Shown: positions 7,683-17,669, numbered from the stretch's first letter. The stretch is DNA of 64,000 nt from Nocardiopsis sp. FIRDI 009 (GCF_003386285.1 NZ_QPNC01000024.1:62001-126000); one strand, 5' to 3'. The notes: generated by a model not told the origin, from the letters alone. Numbers and translations are program-made.

Positions 7683-7697
7683 ATGAGGCTGATCTAG
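7683..7697 (+). CDS. Putative four-codon leader peptide (MRLI)
   Basis: ATG AGG CTG ATC TAG begins within a few bases of the predicted transcription start and lies about 240 nt before the ABC-F start codon. Known macrolide-arrest leader peptides such as ErmDL depend on a short Met-Arg-Leu-Arg segment, and inducible ABC-F and erm genes commonly use ribosome stalling on such ORFs. A stalling function here is inferred from position, promoter and sequence. No expression evidence exists and the fourth residue (Ile) differs from the known motif. Confidence 0.45.
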   Translation: MRLI

Positions 7698-7938
7698 TTC
7701 CTGTCATCCCGCGCCAGACGCCCACGTTCCGAGCACACACGCCCGCCACCCGGCGGCGCGGCTCCGTCGGCGTCACCGAACCGCGGTCGATCAGGGCAGC
7801 CTCGACGAACTCGTCTTCCCAGGCTCACACGCACCCGCGATGGCCGTGTGTTCCTGTCCGAAACCTCGTCACACGGGCACCCCACCGATTCGCGGCCCCG
7901 CCCACAACAGGCTCACACCACGGATCAGGAGGCCCGCC
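7698..7938 (+). promoter_or_regulatory. Structured 5' leader of the ABC-F gene (candidate attenuator)
   Basis: This 241-nt untranslated stretch contains mutually exclusive pairings. CACACG at 7826-7831 can pair with CGTGTG at 7845-7850, or CCGTGTG at 7844-7850 can pair with CACACGG at 7870-7876. A smaller hairpin CCGCC/GGCGG lies at 7743-7756, and AGGCTCACAC is repeated at 7821 and 7909. No U-tract terminator is obvious, so control could be at translation or by Rho. It ends with AGGAGG at 7927-7932. Confidence 0.45.
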
Positions 7939-9603
<1,665 letters not shown>

Positions 9604-9616
9604 TGTCGGCATGACT

Positions 9617-9636
9617 CTTTGTCGACAAATCGGCTT
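9617..9636. repeat. 20-bp direct repeat, copy 2 (right of ABC-F unit)
   Basis: It is identical over 20 bp to 7545-7564 and in the same orientation, starting 14 bp after the ABC-F stop. Its location downstream of the gene argues against a simple promoter operator and for a recombination or insertion scar. Confidence 0.9.
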
Positions 9637-9704
9637 GACCATAAAACGAGACAGAGACCGACCGATACCCCGGGGCGTGGCGCGCGGCGGCACGCCCCGG
9701 TGGT

Positions 9705-12700
9705 CTATCCGGGTGCCATGTCGACGAAGCGACTGTAGTGGCCCTGGAAGGCCACGGTGACGTCGGCGGTGGGGCCGTTACGGTGCTTGGCCACAATGAT
9801 GTCCGCCTCGCCCGCCCGCGGGGACTCCTGGTCGTAGGCGTCCTCGCGGTACAGCAGGATCACCATGTCCGCGTCCTGCTCGATCGAGTTGTGCACGTTG
9901 ACGCCGTCCGCGACGAAGTTGTGCGTACCCGGGACCGTGGCGTCGAAGACCTCCTGCTCTCCCAGAGACTCGATCGCCACGACTTCGTCCCAGAAGACGT
10001 CGTTGGTGGCGAGCAGATCGAGGTCGGCGTCGTCGAGGACCCCGGCCACTCGTGAGAGCCGGGAACGGCTGGGTGCCGTCCTCCACGGCGAGCTACCGCG
10101 GAAGGCCGTCCCCGTCGCCGTGGCGACCTCCCTGTGCGTCATCTCCTGTTCCTGAAGCGTCACGCGAACCCGGTCCCAGATCTGCACGGGGATCGTGTCC
10201 AGGTCGGTGCCGCCCTTCCTCGCGGCCAGTTCGGAGGCGCACACCGCGAGGCTCTCACCACGGGCGCCGTGGCATCCGACCACCTCGGCGAACCTCGCCT
10301 GGTCGTCGGCCCCCGTGATGTGCAGGCGGTAGCAGACCCTGCGCCCACCCTCACCAGTCGCCTCGATCCGGCTCATGACCCCGAGGCGTGCGAGGAGCAG
10401 AGCGACACCATCGATGAGCCGCCGACTCGTCGACGCGTAGTGGATGCGGGCCTGACCGTTCCCCGCGTCCCACCGCGCGGAACCGTCCGTCGCCCACAGA
10501 TGGTGGAGGAACAGGGCGATCTGGTCGTCCGCGAGGCCGAAGACCCCCTCGGGGACGAATGTCTCGTGGCTGCGCAGCCCGAAGAGTCCGAGGCCGTCCA
10601 ACCAGGCCGCGACGGGGTCGCGTTTCCCGTGCGTGGGCCGGAAAGGCGCCTGCAACCGCAGCGTCGTGACACCCGCGGCCGCGTGTTCGTCCCGTACCGC
10701 CCTCACACCGAAGTGCTCCGCCGCCTCGGCCACCGCGGCGAGGTTCTCCTCGTCGACGCTCGCGTAGCGGGTCGGCTGGCGCCGGACGAAGGACCCGCCA
10801 CCGATCATGTGCGCGAGCATGACCACCTCGGCGTCAGGCCATTTTGTGACCGCGACCGGCGCCGGAACGTGCCGGGGCACCGAGATCCGGCTGCCGACGC
10901 TCAGATCCTCCAGAGGTCTCCAGCCGTCCAGCGTCAGGAAAGGGTGGTTGGCGGAGGCACGGACCTCACGGCCCGAGGCCAACCTCAGCCGGAAGACCTC
11001 CTTCACGCCGCTGGAGAACACATGGGTCATCGTCTGGGGGACGAGACGCAGCCGCTCGTCCAGGGACCACACCCGGACGTTCCGCTCACCGGTGCGGTAG
11101 AGCTCGCCAATGGTCGTCTCAGCCCCGGTGTCGGCCCTCAACACCCTCGTGTCAGCGGGGAGGCATCCCGACTCCCGCAGGTCGGACACCTGTGGGCGCT
11201 TGTCGGTTCTCTGCTCCGGACCGCGGTTGAGCTGCGAGAGCGCGATGACCGGAACCTCCAGCTCCTTGGCCAGGAGCTTGAGGGACCGGGACATCTCGGA
11301 GACCTCCTGCTGACGGCTCTCCACCCGGCCGGGCGAGGTCATCAGCTGGAGGTAGTCGACCACGACGAGCTTGAGGTCGTGCTGCTGCTTGAGCCGTCGG
11401 CACTTGGCCCGGATCTCCATCATCGACATGTTCGGGGAGTCGTCGATGAACAGCGGGGCGCTGGCCACCTCGCCCATCCGGCGGGCCAGGCGGGCCCAGT
11501 CGTCGTCGGTCATCTGGCCGGAGCGCATAGTGTGCAGGGCCACGCGCGCCTCGGCCGAGAGCAGGCGCATGACGATCTCGTTGCGCCCCATCTCCAGGCT
11601 GAAGAAGACCGAGGTCATGTTGTGCTTGATCGACGCCGACCGGGCGAAGTCCAGGGCCAGGGTCGAATTGTGGGTGGGGATCATCGACCTGGTCGCCAGG
11701 AACAGCTGATCCGGGTGCTCCACCTGGATGCAGCGGACCGGGACACTCTCCACCCGGCGCACGCCGGTGATGAACCTGGAGTCGATCCGACGGTACCGTC
11801 GTCCCTCACCGCGCTCTCGGTGCGCCGCCCGCTTGCCTTCGATTCCGAAGACCTCGTACCGGGAATCGAACGTGATCGTGTAGCGGGTGGAGGAGCGCTC
11901 ACCGCGTCCACCGACCTGCTTGTCGAACATTCCCGTGCGATGACCAAGACTGTGCGCCAGCTCACGGAAGTCGTTGGCGAGGCGTTCGCCGGTGACGGCG
12001 AACCGGACCGAACCGTCGGCGTTCACACTGCCGGCGCTGTCCAACAGCCCGGCCAGGAGGGCCCGGCGCTGTCGCAGCGAGGCTCGCAGGTAGGCGTCCG
12101 GGATGTGCTTGTCACCGAGGACACCCATCGTCCGGAGCAGAGCCTGGACGCTGCCGTGGTCGCGGATGCAGTCACGGCAGCGGGACCGGCCGAAGCACGG
12201 GCGACCGCAGTCCGCACATCTGGTGTGCGGGACCGGCTCGGAGACGAACCGTGCCCTCCCTCCGCAGGCTTGTCCGCAACTGCGCACGTACGGAAGCTTG
12301 GGCGTGAAGACGGTACCGCACACCACACACGTTCGTCCGACGGGCGTGGTGTCCTCCTCCGGCAGGAACACCTCATAGGTGATCCCGGTGGACCCCACCG
12401 GCTTGGTCACCAGGCCCTCGGCCTCGATGTTGGTGAGGACCTCCGGGTCGGCGGTGGTGACGCGTGCCGCGGCCGAGGCGCCGTCACCCAACCACACCCC
12501 CAGGAAGTACGGCGGAAGCGGCAGCTCCCTCTCCGGAAGGTCCAGGGGTTCGGCGTTGGACACCGAGTGGTTCAGCCGGCGGTCGGCCGTCTCCAGGCGC
12601 AGCGTCCGCTCGATCTCCCGGGTCGTGCGCACGGCGGGCAGCACGCGGGGAGTCGCGTCTCCCCGGTTCCGCGCCTCCTGCGCGGCCCGTCGGGAGGCCC

Positions 12701-13583
12701 GCGTGTCCGTCAACCACTGGTGTTCGGCGTCAGCGACGACCTTCGTTCCGTCGTCGAACGTGATCTCGTAGCACGGCCGACCGACCATCACCTCGGTGGC
12801 GGCGACCACCCGCGTGGGCGTGCCGTCGGCGGCGAGCACCTCGTCACCGACCCGCAGCTCGCCCATCGTGGTCCAGCCCTCAGGGGTGGGGATGGGGGTG
12901 TCCAGCGCCAGGGCCTTACCCATAGCCGGACGGGCGGCGATGATGATCATCTGGCCGGGGTGGAGACCGTTGGTCAGGGCGTCGAAGTCGGCGAAGCCCG
13001 TCGGCACACCGGTGAGCGTGCCGTCGTGGGCGCCGATCGCCTCGATCTCGTCCAGGGCCCCGGGCATGACGTCGCCGAGGATGACGTAGTCCTCGCCCGT
13101 ACGCTTCTCCGCGACCTTGTACACCTCGGCCTGGGCGTGGTCGACGAGGTCGTCCACCTCGCCGTCCCCGGCGTACCCGATCTGGGCGATCCGGGTGCCG
13201 ACCTCGACCAGTCGGCGCAACACGGCGCGGTCGGAGACGATCTTGGCGTAGTAGCCCGCGTTCGCCGCGGTCGGGATGGCCTCGGTCAGCGTGTGCAGGT
13301 AGGTGGCGCCGCCGACCCGGGTGGCCTCGCCGCGCTTGGTCAGCTCGGCGTTGACGGAGATGGCGTCGACCGGTTCGCCCCGGGAGAAGAGGTCGACGAT
13401 GCAGTCGTAGATGATCTGGTGCGCCGGGCGGTAGAAATCCGCGGACCGGATGATCTCCACGACCTGGGTGATGGCGTCCTTGGAGAGGAGCATGCCGCCG
13501 AGCACGCTCTGCTCCGCCTGGATGTCGTGCGGGGGTGTGCGCTCGTATCCGCCTGTCTCGGGCGGTGGCTCGGCAACACTCAC
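9705..13583 (-). CDS. dnaB: Replicative DNA helicase DnaB with two in-frame inteins
   Basis: The precursor is 1292 residues; excising inteins at residues 224-639 and 807-1232 leaves a normal 450-residue helicase. GTG 13583 is chosen (MSVAEPPPETGG) because GGGAGAG precedes it; the frame is open 48 codons further up. Extein landmarks: N-terminal domain HDIQAEQSVLGGMLLS, Walker A ARPAMGK|STLAL split by intein 1 directly after the catalytic Lys, VVVDYLQLM, and SDLRESG|SIEQDADMV split by intein 2. Both +1 residues are Ser. DnaB unwinds DNA at the fork; dciA, its probable loader, is at 57088. An unspliced precursor cannot form the P-loop. Confidence 0.97.
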   Translation of the reverse strand: MSVAEPPPETGGYERTPPHDIQAEQSVLGGMLLSKDAITQVVEIIRSADFYRPAHQIIYDCIVDLFSRGEPVDAISVNAELTKRGEATRVGGATYLHTLTEAIPTAANAGYYAKIVSDRAVLRRLVEVGTRIAQIGYAGDGEVDDLVDHAQAEVYKVAEKRTGEDYVILGDVMPGALDEIEAIGAHDGTLTGVPTGFADFDALTNGLHPGQMIIIAARPAMGKALALDTPIPTPEGWTTMGELRVGDEVLAADGTPTRVVAATEVMVGRPCYEITFDDGTKVVADAEHQWLTDTRASRRAAQEARNRGDATPRVLPAVRTTREIERTLRLETADRRLNHSVSNAEPLDLPERELPLPPYFLGVWLGDGASAAARVTTADPEVLTNIEAEGLVTKPVGSTGITYEVFLPEEDTTPVGRTCVVCGTVFTPKLPYVRSCGQACGGRARFVSEPVPHTRCADCGRPCFGRSRCRDCIRDHGSVQALLRTMGVLGDKHIPDAYLRASLRQRRALLAGLLDSAGSVNADGSVRFAVTGERLANDFRELAHSLGHRTGMFDKQVGGRGERSSTRYTITFDSRYEVFGIEGKRAAHRERGEGRRYRRIDSRFITGVRRVESVPVRCIQVEHPDQLFLATRSMIPTHNSTLALDFARSASIKHNMTSVFFSLEMGRNEIVMRLLSAEARVALHTMRSGQMTDDDWARLARRMGEVASAPLFIDDSPNMSMMEIRAKCRRLKQQHDLKLVVVDYLQLMTSPGRVESRQQEVSEMSRSLKLLAKELEVPVIALSQLNRGPEQRTDKRPQVSDLRESGCLPADTRVLRADTGAETTIGELYRTGERNVRVWSLDERLRLVPQTMTHVFSSGVKEVFRLRLASGREVRASANHPFLTLDGWRPLEDLSVGSRISVPRHVPAPVAVTKWPDAEVVMLAHMIGGGSFVRRQPTRYASVDEENLAAVAEAAEHFGVRAVRDEHAAAGVTTLRLQAPFRPTHGKRDPVAAWLDGLGLFGLRSHETFVPEGVFGLADDQIALFLHHLWATDGSARWDAGNGQARIHYASTSRRLIDGVALLLARLGVMSRIEATGEGGRRVCYRLHITGADDQARFAEVVGCHGARGESLAVCASELAARKGGTDLDTIPVQIWDRVRVTLQEQEMTHREVATATGTAFRGSSPWRTAPSRSRLSRVAGVLDDADLDLLATNDVFWDEVVAIESLGEQEVFDATVPGTHNFVADGVNVHNSIEQDADMVILLYREDAYDQESPRAGEADIIVAKHRNGPTADVTVAFQGHYSRFVDMAPG
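9888..11165 (-). mobile_element. DnaB intein 2 (class 1, Cys start, LAGLIDADG type)
   Basis: A 426-residue intein, precursor residues 807-1232, between DLRESG and SIEQDAD. Splicing blocks are complete: Cys1 in CLPADTRVL, block B with SANHPFLT (His74), block F FDATVPGTHNFVADG and C-terminal VNVHN. The endonuclease region carries MLAHMIGGGSF (117-126) and FLHHLWATDGS (219-229). In the first motif the usual catalytic Asp (IGDGS) is Gly123, while Asp227 is kept in the second. Splicing is expected; homing cleavage is doubtful. Confidence 0.93.
11667..12914 (-). mobile_element. DnaB intein 1 (class 3, Ala start, zinc-ribbon endonuclease)
   Basis: A 416-residue intein, precursor residues 224-639, inside Walker A. 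It begins with Ala rather than Cys/Ser, and shows the class 3 W-C-T signature: Trp67 in block B (DAEHQWL), Cys395 in block F (VRCIQVEH) and Thr414 in PTHN, followed by Ser+1. Class 3 inteins use the block F Cys as first nucleophile. The endonuclease has FLGVWLGDG (137-145) and LAGLLDSAG (287-295); in the second the catalytic Asp position is Ala294. Between them lies a Cys-rich insert, C196xxC199, C213xxxC217, C233xxC236, C240, C246xxC249, suggesting two zinc ribbons. Confidence 0.92.
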
Positions 13584-13932
13584 GAACTCTCTCCCAGGGG
13601 ACGTGCCTCGTGTCGGGCCCGGACGCGGACCGACCTCTCCAGCATGCCGTATGGCCGGGAGCGGGGACGCCGCGGAGCGGGTTGTGTGCCCGTCCTTTAC
13701 CACCGTCTCCGGTGTTGTGCCGGGCATCCGGGACGACGGTTGTGCACATCACCTGTGGATAACTTTCCCCACATCCACACATACCGGCTTCCACCTGCGA
13801 AAACGCAGCGTGACCCGAGACGTGAAAGATGTCTCACGACCCCCGTTTCCACAAGTTATCCACAGGCTTCGGAGGGGTTGTGGACAACCTCTCAACAGCC
13901 GTCGAACGCCTGTCCGGTACTGTGGCGGGGTC
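13584..13932. promoter_or_regulatory. dnaB/MATE divergent region with three DnaA boxes
   Basis: This 349-bp gap contains three perfect DnaA boxes outside oriC: TGTGGATAA at 13754-13762, TTATCCACA at 13856-13864 and TGTGGACAA at 13879-13887. It must hold the promoters of both divergent genes. DnaA control of dnaB transcription, or titration of DnaA, are plausible roles but inference. Confidence 0.75.
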
Positions 13933-15282
13933 ATGCCGAAACTCCTCTCGGCGGCCCCGCTCCGCCACCGCCACGACCGCGAGATCCTGGCTCTGGCGAT
14001 CCCCACCTTCTTCGCCCTCGTCAGCGAACCGCTGTTCCTGCTGACCGACACGGCGATCGTCGGCACCCTGGGGACCCACGCGCTCGGCGCGCTGGGGGTG
14101 GCGAGCCAGGTGCTCCTCACCCTGGTCGCGGTGTGCATCTTCCTCGCCTACGGCACGACGGCGGCGGTCGCCCGGAGGTTCGGCGCGGGGGACGTTCCCG
14201 GGGGGATGCGGGACGGCGTCGACGGCCTCTGGCTCGCGCTCCTGCTCGGTGTGGCCGCCGTCGCGATCGGCTGGCCGCTCGGGCCGGTACTGGTCGACAT
14301 GCTGGGCGCCTCGGCGGACGTCCGTCCGTACGCGCTCACCTACCTGCGGATCAGTCTGCTGAGTACACCGTTCCTGCTGATCGTCATGGCCGGAACCGGG
14401 GTTCTGCGGGGCCTCCAGGACGCCCGCACCCCTCTGGTGGTCGCGGTCGCCTCGTACGTGGGCAACGCGGCGCTGTGCGCGGTGTTCGTGCTGGTCCTCG
14501 ACTGGGGGATCGCGGGTTCGGCCTGGTCGACGGTGATCGCGCAGGGAGGCGGGGCGTTCTGGTACGTCGCGACGATCGCCCGTGCCGCCCGGCGCGAGCG
14601 CGTGTCCCTGGCACCCAGCCTGGGTGGACTGCGCTCCTCCGCCGCGGCGGGGTTCGCGCTGTTCCTGCGCAGCGTGTCGATGCGGGTGGTGGCCCTGGTG
14701 ACCACGGCCGTCGCCGCACGGCTCGGCGACGAGTCGATCGCCGCCCACCAGGTCAGTTACAACGTGTGGGCGCTGCTCGTGTTCGCGATGGACGCGATCG
14801 CCATCGCCGGTCAGTCGATCGTCGGCCGCTACCTGGGGGCCGGGGACGTGCCCGGAACCCGCGACGCGACCCGGCGCATGGTCGAGTGGGGTGTCCTGCT
14901 CGGTCTGGTGTTCATGGTGCTGGTGTTCGCCGTGCTGCCCTGGGCACCGATCCCGTTCACCACCGACCCCGAGGTTCGCGTCCTCATCACGGCCACGCTC
15001 GTGGTCGCCGCCCTCCTCCAACCCCTGAGCGGGGTGACGATGGTCCTGGACGGCGTGCTGATGGGCGCCGGAGACCAGCGTTACCTGGCGTGGGCGTCGC
15101 TGTGGACGATGCTGACCTTCCTGCCGTTCGCCCTGCTGCTGCCCCGATGGGCGACCACCGAACTGTGGGGGCTGGTCGGCCTGTGGACGGCGTTCGCGGT
15201 GTGGATCCTCGCCCGCGCGGTCACGCTCGGGGTCCGGGCGCGGGGTACGGCCTGGTTGGTCACCGGGGCGACCCGCCCCTGA
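13933..15282 (+). CDS. MATE-family (DinF-like) efflux transporter
   Basis: A 449-residue integral membrane protein with about 12 hydrophobic segments in the two-lobed MATE/DinF pattern: EILALAIPTFFALVSEPLFLLTDTAIVG at the N-terminus, and GVLRGLQDARTPL and SVSMRVVALVTTAVAARLG in the middle. ATG 13933 is the first good start; the frame is open upstream through the DnaA-box region. Such proteins export cationic drugs or metabolites by Na+ or H+ antiport. Divergent from dnaB. Confidence 0.9.
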   Translation: MPKLLSAAPLRHRHDREILALAIPTFFALVSEPLFLLTDTAIVGTLGTHALGALGVASQVLLTLVAVCIFLAYGTTAAVARRFGAGDVPGGMRDGVDGLWLALLLGVAAVAIGWPLGPVLVDMLGASADVRPYALTYLRISLLSTPFLLIVMAGTGVLRGLQDARTPLVVAVASYVGNAALCAVFVLVLDWGIAGSAWSTVIAQGGGAFWYVATIARAARRERVSLAPSLGGLRSSAAAGFALFLRSVSMRVVALVTTAVAARLGDESIAAHQVSYNVWALLVFAMDAIAIAGQSIVGRYLGAGDVPGTRDATRRMVEWGVLLGLVFMVLVFAVLPWAPIPFTTDPEVRVLITATLVVAALLQPLSGVTMVLDGVLMGAGDQRYLAWASLWTMLTFLPFALLLPRWATTELWGLVGLWTAFAVWILARAVTLGVRARGTAWLVTGATRP

Positions 15283-15481
15283 GCCCCGACGTGGGAACCC
15301 CGCGCGCCCGGTGCAAGGGTCGGGATGTGGGCGCGCGGGTGTCCCCCTTTCTAGCCTCCCCGAGCGACGTTTTCGAACGGACCCGGAACCCGTGCGGCTC
15401 CGGGTCGCGGCGGCTCACCGGGGCCGAACGGCACCGGACGTCCCGGGTCGGGCGCCGGGAACCCCCGGCCGTGTCGTGGAC

Positions 15482-16552
15482 CTACTCCTCGCGCAGGGCC
15501 GCCATGATCCGGGCGACGGCCGCCTCGGCGGTGCGGCCCGCGCCGACCAGCGTGTCGGAGGCGGTCCCGGTCCAGTCCCCGTAACCGATCAGGTGCAGCC
15601 GCGGCTCCCGGAGGCTGCGATTTCCGTCCACGGGAATCCGGCCGTCGGCGTCGAACGGCTCCAGCGGCGCCAGGTGTTCCAGGACCGGGCGGAACCCCGT
15701 GCACCACACGACCGCGTCGACCTCCGCCTCGCTACCGTCGGCCCAGGCCACGCCGGTCCGGGTGAACCGCTCGAACATCGGCTCCGCCTTGAGCGCGCCC
15801 CGGTCCCGTGCGCGGCGCACGCCGGGCACCATGACGATGTCACCGAGGGAGCCCGCGCCCCGGTCCACTCCCCCGCCCAGGGCGCGCCGGGTGGGCGCGT
15901 CGAACAGCACGCGGCCGTCCACGTCGTCGGGCATGAACCGGGGAGGGCGTCGGGTGACCCACGTGGTGTGCGCGACCTCCGAGAGATCGGCCAGAAGCTG
16001 CGCGGCGGAGTTGCCGCCGCCCACGATCACCACCCGCTGACCTGCGAACTCCTCAGGTCTGCGATAGTCGGCCGTGTGCAGCTGTCGGCCGGCGAAGAGC
16101 TCCCGACCGGGGTGGTCGGGCGTGTACGGACGGCGCCAGGTCCCGGTCGCGCTGACCACGTGCCGGGCGTGCCACGTTCCCGCGGGACTGACCACCTCCA
16201 GCGCTCCGTCCGCACGGCGCACCCCGGTCACGGTCACCGGCCGGAGCACGGGCAGCTCGTGGCGGCTCTCGTACTCGGCCAGGTAGTCGGCGACGTGCCG
16301 CGCCGAGGGGAGCTCCTGCCCCCGCTCCGTCCGCATCCGCCAACCCGGCAGGGAGCTGTGCTCGGCGGGGGAGATCAACCGCAGGGAGTCCCAGTACCCG
16401 CTCCAGGACCCGTTCCAGAACCCGCCCGGCGCCCCCTGCCCGTCGAGGATGACGAAATCCGCCTTCGCACGCCGCAGGAAGTACCCGGCGGCCAGCCCCG
16501 CCGGGCCTCCCCCGATCACGGCGACATCGACGGTACGGGCGGCTGTGTCCAC
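15482..16552 (-). CDS. FAD/NAD(P)H-dependent flavin monooxygenase-like oxidoreductase
   Basis: A 356-residue class B flavoprotein monooxygenase-like enzyme. The FAD fold VAVIGGGPAGLAAG is at the N-terminus, a conserved GGFWNGSW and HSSLPGWRM follow, the NADPH fold is VVIVGGGNSAAQLLADL in the middle, and a C-terminal VVWCTGFRPVLEHL closes the FAD site. This resembles the ArsO/putative trimethylamine-monooxygenase-like branch; substrate unknown. GTG 16552 is chosen because GGGAGGACAC precedes it. It stands alone with about 280 bp of apparently empty sequence upstream. Confidence 0.85.
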   Translation of the reverse strand: MDTAARTVDVAVIGGGPAGLAAGYFLRRAKADFVILDGQGAPGGFWNGSWSGYWDSLRLISPAEHSSLPGWRMRTERGQELPSARHVADYLAEYESRHELPVLRPVTVTGVRRADGALEVVSPAGTWHARHVVSATGTWRRPYTPDHPGRELFAGRQLHTADYRRPEEFAGQRVVIVGGGNSAAQLLADLSEVAHTTWVTRRPPRFMPDDVDGRVLFDAPTRRALGGGVDRGAGSLGDIVMVPGVRRARDRGALKAEPMFERFTRTGVAWADGSEAEVDAVVWCTGFRPVLEHLAPLEPFDADGRIPVDGNRSLREPRLHLIGYGDWTGTASDTLVGAGRTAEAAVARIMAALREE

Positions 16553-16835
16553 GTGTCCTCCCAGCGGTGCCTGACCCCGGGAGCCCTTTCCGTGCGCCCG
16601 GTACCGGCCAGCCTCCCAGGGACGTGGTCGGCGTCGTCCCGGCACCCCGCCCTTGGCGGTCGCGCGGAGAGGTGCGACCCATGAGCGGCACGAGGAACGG
16701 GGCGCGGTGACCGGTGTCGGCGAAGCCACAGGTCGACAAGGCGACGAAGCGTGATCACCACATGTCGACGGGCGTCGGGAGCCTGGGGTGGGGGATGGCC
16801 CCGGCCCCCGGAGGTCCGCCCGGTTCCGGAAGCGG

Positions 16836-17669
16836 TCAGGCGGACACGTCGAGTTCCCCCAGGGCCGGGCCGTGGTAGAAGGGCATGCTCCGCTCCCCGT
16901 TCGGGGTGGGCGGGTAGCTGGGCAGTTTCTCCAGCGTCAACTCGGTACCGGCGACACGGCTCAGGTGCCGCAGCTTCTCCCGCAGGCTGGACTCCACGTC
17001 CCTGCGCAGCTCGGGCAGCATCGAGTAGAGCTTGTCACCGGGGCACGCGGTCGCGTTGAAGTCCCGGTGTCCGACGATCGCGTCGGCCGGGTTGAGCTGG
17101 TAGACGAGACACAGCCAGGTGCACGTCTCCACCAGCGCCTCCATCAGCTTCCCCGGCGGCTTGGCCGAACTGTAGAGGCCCTCGTTCTCGATCCCGATCG
17201 TGTGCGAGTTGTGGTTGGCGGTGTGCGCCCCGATCACGTGCCTGCCGTCCCAGATGGACGACAGCGACCTGTCCCGCCCCTCCATGATGTAACCGCCCCG
17301 GCTGATCGTCAGCTGCTGGCCGGTGTCGTTCCACCCGTTGTTGTTCATGTGGTGTCGCTGGATCGCCCGGGACAGCGCGGCGGCGTGCGACTTCGACAGG
17401 TCGGACGTGTTGGGCGTGGCCGTGTGGTGCACGACGATGTGGGTCGGCGGGTGATCGAGGATGTCGACCGACGTCTTGGGCCGACGCGCCCCCCAGTCGG
17501 ACCGCTTGTACACCTTGGGCCGCACCGCGGCGATGGCCGTGTCCGTCGCGGACACGGCCATCGTTCCACCGAGCAGCACTCCCCCGGCCGCCAGGGCGGA
17601 CCCCCGGAGCATGGTTCTGCGATCCACGAGTGGCGGATGGTCAGGAGTGGGTCGTCTGTGACCGGACAT
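16836..17669 (-). CDS. Secreted PGRP-type N-acetylmuramoyl-L-alanine amidase
   Basis: A 277-residue exported amidase. The N-terminus has a twin-arginine signal (VDRRTMLRGSALAAGGVLLGG). The peptidoglycan-recognition/amidase-2 domain shows zinc-ligand regions HIVVHHTAT and GHRDFNATACPGD, plus GRGWNDTG-like NNNGWNDTGQQ and WDGRHVIGAHT. It would cleave the amide between MurNAc and L-Ala in the cell wall. The motif spacing is normal and no key residue appears lost. Confidence 0.92.
   Translation of the reverse strand: MSGHRRPTPDHPPLVDRRTMLRGSALAAGGVLLGGTMAVSATDTAIAAVRPKVYKRSDWGARRPKTSVDILDHPPTHIVVHHTATPNTSDLSKSHAAALSRAIQRHHMNNNGWNDTGQQLTISRGGYIMEGRDRSLSSIWDGRHVIGAHTANHNSHTIGIENEGLYSSAKPPGKLMEALVETCTWLCLVYQLNPADAIVGHRDFNATACPGDKLYSMLPELRRDVESSLREKLRHLSRVAGTELTLEKLPSYPPTPNGERSMPFYHGPALGELDVSA

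Noticed and set aside
7840..7938. Upstream extension of the ABC-F gene (33 extra codons)
   Set aside because: No ribosome site and no similarity to the family. TTG 7939 has AGGAGG at ideal spacing and starts directly before the ABC fold.
10134..15584. Very long plus-strand frame antisense to dnaB
   Set aside because: It follows from the strong codon bias of dnaB on the other strand. It has no domain and no ribosome site, and dnaB is unambiguous.
16690..16760. Two overlapping mini-ORFs (9 and 15 codons) after GAGAGG in the gap upstream of the monooxygenase
   Set aside because: They are short, lead to no downstream gene on that strand, and have no supporting promoter.
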